From contig JAKSIQ010000013.1 in assembly GCA_024398755.1 (NCBI GenBank), positions 1 to 38,640 of the forward strand: DNA of 38,640 nt. The letters are read 5' to 3'. Below are positions 16,678-25,954 of this stretch, piece by piece. This DNA comes from Bacteroidaceae bacterium. Its GTDB lineage: Bacteria > Bacteroidota > Bacteroidia > Bacteroidales > Bacteroidaceae. Position 1 is the stretch's first letter; each line of letters opens with the position of its first letter. Below the pieces are notes generated by a model that saw only the letters and a program-made list of their open reading frames with translations, searched no databases and had not been told where the DNA came from. The position numbers and the translations under genes are program-made.

Positions 16678-17085
16678 ATGGACATTTCAAACAGCGACAT
16701 TGATCCTTCCAAGTACACAGTAATGATTGTTGATGACATTCCTGTCAACACACGCCTTCTGCAGAAGATTCTTGAGAGGGAAAGTTTCAACCTGAATATC
16801 TTCAACAACAGCATTCAGGCATTTGAAGCCCTTCAGACTGTCAAACCGGACGTTCTCCTGCTGGATATAATGATGCCGGGACTGGACGGTTTGGGATTCC
16901 TGCAGAAAATGCGCGCCGACAGCGCCTTTGACCAGACAAGAGTCATAATGGTTACCGCTGTCAGCGAATCGGACGAAATAACAAAAGCCAACGCTCTTGG
17001 TGCCAATGACTATGTTACAAAGCCTATCAACTCAAAGAGGCTTGTAAGCTGCATCTACAATCAGATACGCCAGATTGAAAAATAA
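16678..17085 (+). CDS. Single-domain response regulator (receiver only)
   Basis: The 135-residue protein is one CheY-like receiver with no output domain. The acidic pair Asp19/Asp20 lies in MIVDD, the phosphoacceptor Asp63 in LLLDIMMPG, a Thr in VTAVS, and the conserved Lys in YVTKP. It is the first gene of the exopolysaccharide operon, 15 bp before the LruC-domain lipoprotein gene. Without a DNA-binding domain it should act by phosphate transfer or protein contact. It is the obvious partner for the Hpt protein at 12812 and the kinase at 13180, either as the intermediate receiver or as the final target that touches the export machinery. Confidence 0.93.
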   Translation: MDISNSDIDPSKYTVMIVDDIPVNTRLLQKILERESFNLNIFNNSIQAFEALQTVKPDVLLLDIMMPGLDGLGFLQKMRADSAFDQTRVIMVTAVSESDEITKANALGANDYVTKPINSKRLVSCIYNQIRQIEK

Positions 17086-17100
17086 CGCTCCGCATCGTCT

Positions 17101-19569
17101 ATGAAGAAATTGCTGCGGTTATCCGTCACGATAGCACTTTTCGTACCCATTCTGAGTTCATGCTCCGACACATTGAACTCCGACCAATTCGAGAAGAATC
17201 GCGTAAATGCCGACGATTTCTTTTCATTCAACACGACCCGTCAGGTAACCCTGTGCCTTGATTACGGACAGGCAGGAGCATATGCGCTTGTCAGGTTATA
17301 CGACAATAATCCTCTGGTATATGACGAGCAGGAAGGCCGCTATATGCTCAATGAGGAGCTGGCTCCACTGCACCAGCAGTTCACCGACAGTACAGGCTGC
17401 GTATTCACCAAGGTCAGCATACCTGTCCATGTCAGTCAGGACGTTTGGATTTACAGTGACTACATGGCACTTCCGCAATGTGAGCACTGCCTGATAGAGA
17501 ACGGGGTGATATTCAATTTCCGTCATGTGGACAACCCCGATTTCACCAAAGCCGGCATTACCAGAGCTGTTGTCAGCAATCCGGAAATGTTCAAAATCAA
17601 TGAAGGATTCCACACCATCGTCAAATGGTCAAACAAATACGGCAAGCCCAATGACAGCAATGGCATTTACTCCAGCAGCAGTCTGACCTCGGACGATATG
17701 GCAGCAGCGGCAAAGGCGGTATGGAGCGGAAACACCAGCAGACCAAGCTATTTTGACAACAGTTCATATACCGCCAAGAGCACCGAACTGACAAACACCA
17801 AGGTGCCGGCTACATATTACGACGGGCAGGGAAAAATCCAGCCGCTTGAATCGGCCCAGGTATTTCTTGATTTTGTCATGGAAAACAGCTGGAACGAAAA
17901 TGTCATAGGATATTATTTCTACCCGAGCGACAATGTTCCGCAGTCACCTGACAAGGTGAAGAAATACGTGATTCTGCCGAACACATCGGTTGCAGGCAAT
18001 CCTCCGTATGGAGTACAGGGATTCAATAACCTGGATTGGGGGTATTACAATGCGCCCGTCAGCCAGAATTCAAGAATCCAGCTTCTGTATGAAGACGAAC
18101 AGGGAAAGCTTACTCCGAATTTCCCGCCTAACACCACAATAGGCTATTTTGTCATTACCGACGGGTGGGCTGCCAACGGAGGAAGCACTTCATTCGACAG
18201 CGGCAGTACAACCAAATCGGCACTGACAACCAGAGCCGTAAACAAAAACGTTTACATCAAAGCAGGAGAGACAGGCACAATTGAGCTGGATGACTATTAC
18301 ACGAACGTGGAATGGTCTCAGACCAATTACAATTGCGCGGCTGTGAGTCCCCAGAACAATAACGGATACACAAAGACCGCCTATGTCAACACATGGACCA
18401 AGGGAGAGGTCACAATAACAGCCTTCCGTACAATCTGGGACAGTTGGGGAAATTCCACGAGAGTGACTCTAGGCACGTTCAATGTCTTTGTGAACGATAC
18501 CGGTACCGGTCCCGCATCGGGAGGAGAAACCCAGGAGGGCAAGATTGACTTCTCAAAACCGACATTCTATTCAAACAAGGAATGGAATTCAGATGGTGCC
18601 GGACATTTCATAAATTTCAACTATAACGGCTATGTTATATATGGTGTTGAAGACAGTGATGACAAAGCCTTTGACGACTTTGTATTCATGGTCTCATCAA
18701 ATCCGGCCTCGGCAATAGTCAATTCATTGAACCCCAATGTCATAAATAGCGGGTACGATGATCCAAACCCGACCGCCTTACTGCACGACATTGCAACATA
18801 CTGCTATGAAGACATCTGGCCGTATGTCGGAGACTATGACCTGAACGATGTCGTCATTGAGCACCGTTCCTCAGTTTGTTTTGACAGGTTCAACAACGTA
18901 ACTCAGGTAATTGATTCATTCACAGTTTGCAATGACCGGTATTCTTCAGGAGAAGGTGTTTCAGACGCATTTGCCATAAGGATTCCATTGGATCAGAGAG
19001 GATCAATCATAAATCTGCCAGCAGGTGCCGTCAATGAAACCGAGACCAGTTCAATAATCATATTTGAGAACGCCCAGGACAACATTGGAGAGCTGTTTGT
19101 GATTGCAAGATACTTTGATCAGGGTTCCCTCAGTCTGAAAGATCTGACACGCGGTCTTGATTTGGACCCGTATATCATTCCCGTCATGCCTGACGAGTCC
19201 ATAACCTGTTATGACAGTCACCGCCGTGAGGTTCACTTCCCCAAGAAGGAGGGTACAAGCAAGATTGAATCCGTATATTATATAAATGATACTGAGGCCT
19301 TCTTCGTGGCAAGAGACAACAGACATCCTTTCGCAATCAGCATTCCATTGCGCACAGCACAGACCGCCGATGAAATAGCACAAGCCAAGAAGGACGGCTC
19401 CATGTTCATTGTCGCACCGGAGATGAGCGAGATAGACGGACAATATGCCAAATCGGGACACTCTTTCGCAGAATGGGTGGAATCGGAAGGCAAGACCTGC
19501 ACTGACTGGTACAGATACTACAGTCCCCGCAGTGGAGAAAGCATAAGAACAGAAATGAAGAAGCGATAA
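17101..19569 (+). CDS. LruC-domain lipoprotein, exopolysaccharide operon
   Basis: This 822-residue protein has a lipobox with Cys21 (ILSSC), so it is an outer-membrane or surface lipoprotein. The C-terminal part from about residue 500 contains the hallmark of LruC/DUF4842-type domains: CYEDIWP at 568-574 followed by GDYDLND at 577-583, an acidic cluster that could bind calcium. Residues about 25-500 are beta-rich and poorly characterised, with many Asn, Ser, Thr and Tyr. It is in operon with the response regulator (15 bp upstream) and its stop is directly followed by the start of the TolC-like gene. LruC proteins are known as surface lipoproteins, but a role in polysaccharide secretion or anchoring here is inference from position. 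Confidence 0.8.
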   Translation: MKKLLRLSVTIALFVPILSSCSDTLNSDQFEKNRVNADDFFSFNTTRQVTLCLDYGQAGAYALVRLYDNNPLVYDEQEGRYMLNEELAPLHQQFTDSTGCVFTKVSIPVHVSQDVWIYSDYMALPQCEHCLIENGVIFNFRHVDNPDFTKAGITRAVVSNPEMFKINEGFHTIVKWSNKYGKPNDSNGIYSSSSLTSDDMAAAAKAVWSGNTSRPSYFDNSSYTAKSTELTNTKVPATYYDGQGKIQPLESAQVFLDFVMENSWNENVIGYYFYPSDNVPQSPDKVKKYVILPNTSVAGNPPYGVQGFNNLDWGYYNAPVSQNSRIQLLYEDEQGKLTPNFPPNTTIGYFVITDGWAANGGSTSFDSGSTTKSALTTRAVNKNVYIKAGETGTIELDDYYTNVEWSQTNYNCAAVSPQNNNGYTKTAYVNTWTKGEVTITAFRTIWDSWGNSTRVTLGTFNVFVNDTGTGPASGGETQEGKIDFSKPTFYSNKEWNSDGAGHFINFNYNGYVIYGVEDSDDKAFDDFVFMVSSNPASAIVNSLNPNVINSGYDDPNPTALLHDIATYCYEDIWPYVGDYDLNDVVIEHRSSVCFDRFNNVTQVIDSFTVCNDRYSSGEGVSDAFAIRIPLDQRGSIINLPAGAVNETETSSIIIFENAQDNIGELFVIARYFDQGSLSLKDLTRGLDLDPYIIPVMPDESITCYDSHRREVHFPKKEGTSKIESVYYINDTEAFFVARDNRHPFAISIPLRTAQTADEIAQAKKDGSMFIVAPEMSEIDGQYAKSGHSFAEWVESEGKTCTDWYRYYSPRSGESIRTEMKKR

Positions 19570-20355
19570 ATGAAAGAACGAAGAAAATTGTTTTATCTGA
19601 TGCTGGCATTATCCCTGATGACCGGGACATTATGCCACGCCCAGAACAGCGGATTCAGGACAATAAGGATAGACAGTGCCATGATGAGACTGAACAGCAT
19701 GACAGTCGAGGACTATCTGGCATTGAATATTCCTTCATTGGATTCCCTGTTTTTTAACGCCTACGAGCTGTCCAGCCGCATGGGATCACATGATGCCGAC
19801 ATTGACTATTTTGAACGTGCAGCGAAGACAGAACGCAGAAGGCCGCTGGAATGGGTACGTATTCTGGGATCGTACAACTATGGAAGCAGTGATATGGCTG
19901 CCATAGCCCTGATGGAGACCACATACCAGGTCTGGACAATGAACAACTCCTCACAGCGTAATATATATTATAATGTGGGAGCGACTTTCTCCATGTCTCT
20001 TCTGGACCTTATTGACATGCCTAACCGCAACAGGCAGGCAAAGGCCAAGGTACAGCAATCCATGATAGAAAAGGAGCGCGAGTTCGAGCAGCTCAAGCAC
20101 GAAATCATTGAATATTATTGCAACATACAGGAATGCATCTCAATTCTTGAAGAAAAATTCAAGACCGTGCTTCTGGCGCGAAGCCAATATAATGTTGCCG
20201 AGACAGACTTCCTGAACGGAAAAACATCAGCAGAAGAACTTTACAGAAGCCACGGATTTGAGTCATCGGCCGTAGCGGAATATGAGAACATAAGAAAGGA
20301 GCTGAACAAGAATCTGCTTTCTCTTGAAGTTGTAACATGTACCAAGATTTTTTAA
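19570..20355 (+). CDS. Half-length TolC-like outer membrane protein
   Basis: This 261-residue protein has a signal peptide ending near CHAQ (about residue 25). The mature part reads helix, two beta segments, helix. A helical start with LNIPSLDSLFFNAYELS is followed by amphipathic strands around EWVRILGSYNYG and YYNVGATFSMSLLDL. A long coiled-coil-like helix follows from about 150 to 220 and includes FLNGKTSAEELYR. This is the pattern of one structural repeat of an outer membrane efflux protein; TolC carries two per chain and is normally over 400 residues. It lies directly between the LruC lipoprotein gene and the Wzc-like gene, where a Wza-type export gene would usually be found. The assignment rests on pattern and not on a strict motif. 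Confidence 0.6.
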   Translation: MKERRKLFYLMLALSLMTGTLCHAQNSGFRTIRIDSAMMRLNSMTVEDYLALNIPSLDSLFFNAYELSSRMGSHDADIDYFERAAKTERRRPLEWVRILGSYNYGSSDMAAIALMETTYQVWTMNNSSQRNIYYNVGATFSMSLLDLIDMPNRNRQAKAKVQQSMIEKEREFEQLKHEIIEYYCNIQECISILEEKFKTVLLARSQYNVAETDFLNGKTSAEELYRSHGFESSAVAEYENIRKELNKNLLSLEVVTCTKIF

Positions 20356-20364
20356 AATAGGACT

Positions 20365-22518
20365 ATGCAGACATTTCTATATATTATCAAGACCCTGTAC
20401 AAGAACAAGTGGATAGTTCTTCTGGTTCCCTTCTTCATAGCTCTGGCGGTTTATATCTTCCTGTCAGGACAGCCAAGGAAGTACCAGTCCAGTACTACAG
20501 TCTATACGGGTATTGTTTCCGGCTATAACGCATTCTCCAGCGAAGGAGTTCAGGACTGGATGTCAGTAAACAACTCCATTGACAACCTGATTAACATAAT
20601 CAAGGCTGAATCAACGCTTGAATCAGTATCGTTGAGACTTCTTGCAAGAAACCTGTCGCATTGCAATCCGAAGGAAGACACTGAATACATGACATCATTC
20701 TCGTCAATTGAACTGCTGAATGAAACCCCTGCCGAGGTTCTGGCTCTTGTAATTGACGGAGACGAGGACTCCACTTATACAAGACTGAGAGAGTTCTATG
20801 AAAAGGACAACACCAACTATCTGAAACAGCTTTTCAACTGGGAGCACCATTATTACAGCTTCAAGGCTCTGTCAAGTGTTGAAGTATCCAGAATCAGCAA
20901 CTCGGACATGCTGAAGATTTCATACATCAACGATGACAAGTACATTGTATACAACACTCTTCTTCTTATAGAGAAGGAATTCGTTGACCAGTATCTGACA
21001 ATCCGCTACGAGCAGACCAACGACGTTGTCTCATATTTTGAAAACGAGCTTAGAATTATCGGTGCCGATTTGCGTTCCAAGGAGGATAACCTGACAACTT
21101 ACAACGTGCAGAAGGGTATCATCAACTACCAGGAGCAGACACGTATGGTTGCCGAACGTGCCAGAGATATTGACGAGGCATACGAAAGTGTAATGCGTGA
21201 ATATGAAGGAGCCAAGCAGAAAATTGCACTTCTTGAAGAGCAGATGGGATTTGCTGCAGCCATTTATCAGCGGAACGCTGAATTCATAAAGCAGTTGAAC
21301 ACCATCACGAACCTTTACTCTCAGAGCAGCAGTGCTGAGGACAACTCAAAGAAGGAAGAAATTGCCAATCTGATTGACGATGAAACGGAGAAACTGCGCA
21401 AGGTCAGCATCGACATGGCCCAGAAGCGTTATTCCAAAGAGGGACTTGCCAACGATGAGATTATTACAGAATGGTTGGACGCACTTCTCATAAAGACCCG
21501 TACAGAGCAGGAACTGAATGTGCTCGTACAGAGCAAGCAGGATATAAACAACGAGTTCAAGCGTTTCTCTCCTGTGGGCTCATCAATCAAGCGCCAGGAT
21601 CGTGAAATCAACTTCTCCGAACAGAACTACCTGTCAAATCTTCAGGGACTCAACGAAGCCAAGCTGCGTCAGAAGAACCTGCAGCTGACATCGGCCACAT
21701 TCAGAATAATAACACCGCCAACTGTAGCAATCAAGCCGGAAAAGACCAAGAACACTCTTTTCACCATTGCAACTTTCATCTTTGTGCTTATCATAATCAT
21801 GGTCTATTCGGTTGTTGTAGAATTGTTCAACCGTGTTCCTTATGACCAGCAGGCTGCAAAGAAGATTATCGGACTGCCGGTATTGGGAGCCATTCCGAAC
21901 ATAAACCAGAAGAGCAAGGCTCTGGAAATAGGCAAGGCACTTTCATACAACCAGCTTGGAAATGCAGCCGTGAACTTCTTTGACCGCACAAAGACCGCCA
22001 ACATCATCAATGTGATAAGTATTGACAGTGGTGAAGGTAAAAGCGTTGTCTGCGATGCTCTGATGCAGCATTTTGAAAAAATCGACACCAAGCCTGTGCT
22101 GATTACCCACGGAAAAGACTTTGAAGACGATGACAAATACTATCTGATGGCCGGTTCAATCTATGACTTCGGTGTCAATGAGAACAACTTTGACACACTG
22201 CCTGAAGCAAACGTCATCATTGTGGAATATCCACCTGTGTCAACATCATCATTCCCAATCAAGCTTCTTGATTCATCGTCAATAACCATTCTTGTTGCCG
22301 ACAGCACCAAGGCATGGACTGACATGAACAATATAGTATTGAGACAGTTAACATTGAACGACAGAAATCACAAACTTGTCACGGTTCTCAACAAGGCTGA
22401 CAATGACTGCGTTGGTACATTTACCGGTATGCTGCCTCCATACACATTGAGGCACAGAATTCACTACACAATGTGGAATCTCGGTAACAACACCTTCAAT
22501 GACGAACAGCGCAGCTAA
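20365..22518 (+). CDS. Wzc-like polysaccharide co-polymerase with degenerate kinase domain
   Basis: The 717-residue inner-membrane protein has a Wzz-type chain-length domain between two helices (about 16-34 and 463-486), with a long coiled-coil periplasmic part. The cytoplasmic domain (490-717) resembles a BY-kinase. A Walker A (DSGEGKS, 554-560) is kept, but the Walker A' acidic motif is replaced by ITHGKDF (580-586). The Walker B ending in Asp-x-Pro-Pro is IIVEYPP (618-624) with Glu. There is no C-terminal tyrosine cluster. It probably controls polymer length and export without acting as a tyrosine kinase. It starts 9 bp after the TolC-like gene and overlaps the next gene by 20 bp. Confidence 0.88.
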   Translation: MQTFLYIIKTLYKNKWIVLLVPFFIALAVYIFLSGQPRKYQSSTTVYTGIVSGYNAFSSEGVQDWMSVNNSIDNLINIIKAESTLESVSLRLLARNLSHCNPKEDTEYMTSFSSIELLNETPAEVLALVIDGDEDSTYTRLREFYEKDNTNYLKQLFNWEHHYYSFKALSSVEVSRISNSDMLKISYINDDKYIVYNTLLLIEKEFVDQYLTIRYEQTNDVVSYFENELRIIGADLRSKEDNLTTYNVQKGIINYQEQTRMVAERARDIDEAYESVMREYEGAKQKIALLEEQMGFAAAIYQRNAEFIKQLNTITNLYSQSSSAEDNSKKEEIANLIDDETEKLRKVSIDMAQKRYSKEGLANDEIITEWLDALLIKTRTEQELNVLVQSKQDINNEFKRFSPVGSSIKRQDREINFSEQNYLSNLQGLNEAKLRQKNLQLTSATFRIITPPTVAIKPEKTKNTLFTIATFIFVLIIIMVYSVVVELFNRVPYDQQAAKKIIGLPVLGAIPNINQKSKALEIGKALSYNQLGNAAVNFFDRTKTANIINVISIDSGEGKSVVCDALMQHFEKIDTKPVLITHGKDFEDDDKYYLMAGSIYDFGVNENNFDTLPEANVIIVEYPPVSTSSFPIKLLDSSSITILVADSTKAWTDMNNIVLRQLTLNDRNHKLVTVLNKADNDCVGTFTGMLPPYTLRHRIHYTMWNLGNNTFNDEQRS

Positions 22519-23953
22519 ATTCCTGTATCCTCTGGCAATAATAGCCAGTCTTGCCGTTGCATACTGCATGATTAACGACATGATGGCTGTTGCTGCCGCA
22601 CTGGCATTCTTTCCACTGCTTATAGTAGTGGTATGCCTGGCGTTTACCAACAAGCTGTGGGGATTTCTGCTGCTGTTCATTCTGAACTATTTCATACCGG
22701 TACTTGGCAACTACGTATATGACGCGCCGCTCGGACTTCTTATGGACGGTGCCATAGCATTCAACATACTTGTCATTATATGCAGTTTCCTGACAAGCAA
22801 GCCGAATTTCAGGACAATAACCCCCGATTTGCTGATTGTTGTGCTGATATGGATGGTGTATTGTGCACTTGAGATATTCAATCCGCACATGATTACCACC
22901 TCAGCGTGGTTGTCTTCCATGCGAAGCATGGCACTTTACTTTTTCCTGGTAATTATACTTGTACAGATGTCGGTCAAGGACCTCAGCCAACTGAAGCAGG
23001 TACTTGCAGTATGGTCTGTTCTTGTCATAATTTCAGGATTGAAGGTCGTTTATCAGAAATACGTGGGTTTCACTCCAGGAGACAAGCACTTCCTGTATGA
23101 CATGGACGGACAGGTTACCCATATCATTTATTACGGTATCAGATACTTCTCCATATTTTCCGATGCAGCAAACTTCGGTGGCAGCATGGCTATGGCACTG
23201 GTAGTATTTATGATAACAGGTTTCCATACAAAACAGCCGCTGCTGAAGTTCTACTGGTGGTTCGTGGCAGCTGTGGCATGCTACGGTATGTTCATTTCCG
23301 GTACAAGAAGTGCCCTACCCGCACCGGTTGCCGGTGTCATGCTGTATCTTGTTCTGGTTCGCGACTTCAAAAAGATGATACCGATATCCATACTTATGGG
23401 TATTGTGATATGCCTGCTCGCCTTCACGACCATCGGCGAAAGCAATTCTACAATACGAAGAGCCAGAACGGTTTTCCATCATGAAGAAGACGCATCATAT
23501 ATTGTACGAAAGGAGAATCAGGCAAAGCTGAAGGTCTATATGAGTGAAATGCCATACGGCAACAGCCTTGGCATGAGCGCCGGACGAGCACAGAACTATG
23601 GAGACTTTTCACCTGTAACTGAGATTCCTACCGATTCATGGTACGTGCAGTTGTGGGTTGAGACCGGAATCATTGGATCCATTCTCTATTTTCTTGTAAT
23701 GGGGTATATCTTCATTAAATCGGGAATCACAATTTTCTTCCGGCTGAAAGACCCGGAGGTTAAAGGAATAGCGGCGGGACTGCTGTCTGGTGTCGTAGGA
23801 TTGTTCGTCATGTCATCGAACAACGAAGTGTTCTCACAGTTCCCGAACGGAGTGATAGTATATACGCTTATTGGACTGATATTCATGGCTCCGGAATTTG
23901 ACAGGCAGGCGCAAGAAAGGAAATATGGTATCATTCATAACAGTCAACTATAA
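22499..23953 (+). CDS. O-antigen ligase/Wzy-type polymerase, multi-pass membrane protein
   Basis: The 484-residue protein has about 11-12 hydrophobic segments and one large periplasmic loop (roughly 335-395) with Arg-rich and Glu-rich stretches. This is the usual plan of Wzy polymerases and O-antigen ligases. The SGTRSA segment near residue 265 before a helix is typical of the Wzy_C family. It should join repeat units delivered by the flippase encoded at 27026. It overlaps the Wzc-like gene by 20 bp and the next GT2 gene by 29 bp, so translation is probably coupled. Confidence 0.85.
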   Translation: MTNSAAKFLYPLAIIASLAVAYCMINDMMAVAAALAFFPLLIVVVCLAFTNKLWGFLLLFILNYFIPVLGNYVYDAPLGLLMDGAIAFNILVIICSFLTSKPNFRTITPDLLIVVLIWMVYCALEIFNPHMITTSAWLSSMRSMALYFFLVIILVQMSVKDLSQLKQVLAVWSVLVIISGLKVVYQKYVGFTPGDKHFLYDMDGQVTHIIYYGIRYFSIFSDAANFGGSMAMALVVFMITGFHTKQPLLKFYWWFVAAVACYGMFISGTRSALPAPVAGVMLYLVLVRDFKKMIPISILMGIVICLLAFTTIGESNSTIRRARTVFHHEEDASYIVRKENQAKLKVYMSEMPYGNSLGMSAGRAQNYGDFSPVTEIPTDSWYVQLWVETGIIGSILYFLVMGYIFIKSGITIFFRLKDPEVKGIAAGLLSGVVGLFVMSSNNEVFSQFPNGVIVYTLIGLIFMAPEFDRQAQERKYGIIHNSQL

Positions 23954-24812
23954 CGGATTTGAAGCCACATGTGCTCTGTTACGTTCACTGAAGGAAAACA
24001 TCACTTCCTGTCAGTGGGAGGTCATTGTTGTTGACAATGCTTCAAAGACTGATGAAGCAGCCGCCATCAAGGAACGGTTTCCTTGGGCAAAAACAGTAAG
24101 AAGTACCGGGAATCTTGGATTTGCCGGCGGCAACAATCTGGGAATTAAAGAAGCCAAGGGAGATTTCCTTTTCTTTGTAAACAACGACACCGAATTCTTT
24201 TCAGACGGTGTTGACAATCTTTGCAATGTCTTCGGCCGTTATCCCGACTGCGGAATGGTTTGTCCGAAAGTGAAGTTCTTCAATGACAGGAATCTGATTC
24301 AGTATGCAGGATACACTCCCATGAAACAGGTGCGGATGAAGAACGGTATGGTGGGTTATGGAATGAAGGATGACGGATCGTACGATGTACCCTCGGTGAC
24401 ATCGTTCCCCCATGGTGCAGCAATGATGGTTAGCCGTAAGGCGCTTGAAGATGTCGGTTTAATGCCGGAATGTTATTTCCTATACTACGAAGAGTTGGAT
24501 TGGGGGTCGCATTTCATTGAAAAAGGATGGACCATCAGGTATGAACCGTCATGCACCATTCACCATAAGGACAGCCTGACAACTGGGACGGACAGTCCGT
24601 TGAAGACCTTCTACATGTACCGCGGCAGGCAGATTTTCGCATACAGGAATTTCAAGGGCCTGAACAGGATAGGCTCAATTGCATTCACGCGCCTGTTTGC
24701 CGTACCGAAACGCGTTGTCACCGGCCTGCTTAAGGGAAAACCCGGCATTGCAAAGGCCGCAGTAAGAGCCAACATAGATTTCATTAGAATGTGCTTAAGC
24801 AAGGAACTATGA
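23925..24812 (+). CDS. Glycosyltransferase family 2, rhamnosyltransferase-like
   Basis: With the start at 23925 the protein has 295 residues and begins right at the GT-A fold. An upstream in-frame start at 23898 would add nine unlikely residues, and GAAAGGA lies just before 23925. VVDNAS (35-40), GNLGFAGGNN (62-71) and NND (86-88) match the GT2 branch that includes dTDP-rhamnosyl transferases of the WbbL type. A later YYEELDW segment carries the acidic catalytic residues. It overlaps the polymerase gene by 29 bp and its stop overlaps the next start as ATGA. The donor sugar is a guess from the subfamily only. Confidence 0.88.
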   Translation: MVSFITVNYNGFEATCALLRSLKENITSCQWEVIVVDNASKTDEAAAIKERFPWAKTVRSTGNLGFAGGNNLGIKEAKGDFLFFVNNDTEFFSDGVDNLCNVFGRYPDCGMVCPKVKFFNDRNLIQYAGYTPMKQVRMKNGMVGYGMKDDGSYDVPSVTSFPHGAAMMVSRKALEDVGLMPECYFLYYEELDWGSHFIEKGWTIRYEPSCTIHHKDSLTTGTDSPLKTFYMYRGRQIFAYRNFKGLNRIGSIAFTRLFAVPKRVVTGLLKGKPGIAKAAVRANIDFIRMCLSKEL

Positions 24813-25954
24813 TACTGAAAACAATTAACTGGATTTTTCTTGTCATATTGGGGTTCCCCGCCCTATATATGTTCTATTATGCGCTGTGTTCAAAGTTTTT
24901 CACGCAGAAGAATGCTGTAAAAGGAAAAAGAATGCGCCGTTTTGCTGTTCTGATTCCTGCATATAAGAGTGATACCTGTATAATGAGTACGGCATTGGCC
25001 GCAAAGAACCAGTACTACCCTATCAACAAATTCAGGGTGGTAGTCATAGCTGATTCAATGAAACCGGATACAGTGGAAACGCTGAGGAGCCACGGAATAG
25101 AAGTTGTTGAAGTCAGTTTTGAGCAGAGCAGCAAGGCCAAGTCATTACAGGCCGGCATGGATTTTCTTGGAGCCGATGCAGCCGACATTGTAACCATATT
25201 GGATGCAGACAACATTGTCAACGAAGATTATCTGGCATCGCTTGATGACTGCTTTGAGAATGGTGCACAAGCCGTTCAGTCTCACAGAACCGCAAAGAAC
25301 ACCGATACTCCAGTGGCCATAATAGACGCAGCTGCTGAAGAAATAAACAACTCAATCTTCAGAAAAGGACATTGTGCAACAGGATTGAATTCCGCTCTTA
25401 TCGGTTCAGGAATGGCCTTTCCATACACATGGTTCGGCAGCAAAGTCAAGGATTTCAAGACGACCGGCGAAGACAAGGAAATTGAGCTTGCGCTGCTTAT
25501 TGACGGTGTGTCGGTCAGTTATGCCGACAACATTCTTGTGCTTGATGAAAAGACACGTACAGAGGACAATTACGCACGTCAGCACCGCCGTTGGATTGGT
25601 TCGCAGTACAACCTGTTTGGCGGAGCCATCAAGGATCTGTCGGCTGCAAAGATGAAACTTGGATATTTTGACAAACTTCTGCAATGGATCATGCCGCCGA
25701 GAATGATCATTATGGGCGTATTGCCCGCAATGGCCATCATTTCCAGCATATTCAATTTCTCCAATTCAATGTTCTGGTGGGGTGCCGTAATTCTTCTGGT
25801 ATTATCCATGTTGTTGGGAATACCCGGTTCCATGCTGAACGCCGGTCTGCTGAAAGCGCTTACCAAAGTTCCGGTTCTTGCCTTTTCAAGCATTGCCAGC
25901 ATATTCCATCTGAAAGGTACAAAAGATAATTTCATACATACAGATCACCAATGA
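24809..25954 (+). CDS. Membrane glycosyltransferase family 2, processive-type motifs
   Basis: The chosen start at 24809 makes an ATGA overlap with the preceding stop and gives 381 residues. An N-terminal helix (about 8-28) is followed by a GT-A domain with DAD (132-134), TGED (219-222) and QHRRW (258-262). This D,D,D,QxxRW set is found in cellulose-synthase-like and related polymerising enzymes. C-terminal helices follow from about 290 to 365. Such enzymes may transfer single sugars as well as polymerise, so within a Wzx/Wzy locus a one-step role is possible. It overlaps the next gene by 4 bp. Confidence 0.88.
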   Translation: MILKTINWIFLVILGFPALYMFYYALCSKFFTQKNAVKGKRMRRFAVLIPAYKSDTCIMSTALAAKNQYYPINKFRVVVIADSMKPDTVETLRSHGIEVVEVSFEQSSKAKSLQAGMDFLGADAADIVTILDADNIVNEDYLASLDDCFENGAQAVQSHRTAKNTDTPVAIIDAAAEEINNSIFRKGHCATGLNSALIGSGMAFPYTWFGSKVKDFKTTGEDKEIELALLIDGVSVSYADNILVLDEKTRTEDNYARQHRRWIGSQYNLFGGAIKDLSAAKMKLGYFDKLLQWIMPPRMIIMGVLPAMAIISSIFNFSNSMFWWGAVILLVLSMLLGIPGSMLNAGLLKALTKVPVLAFSSIASIFHLKGTKDNFIHTDHQ

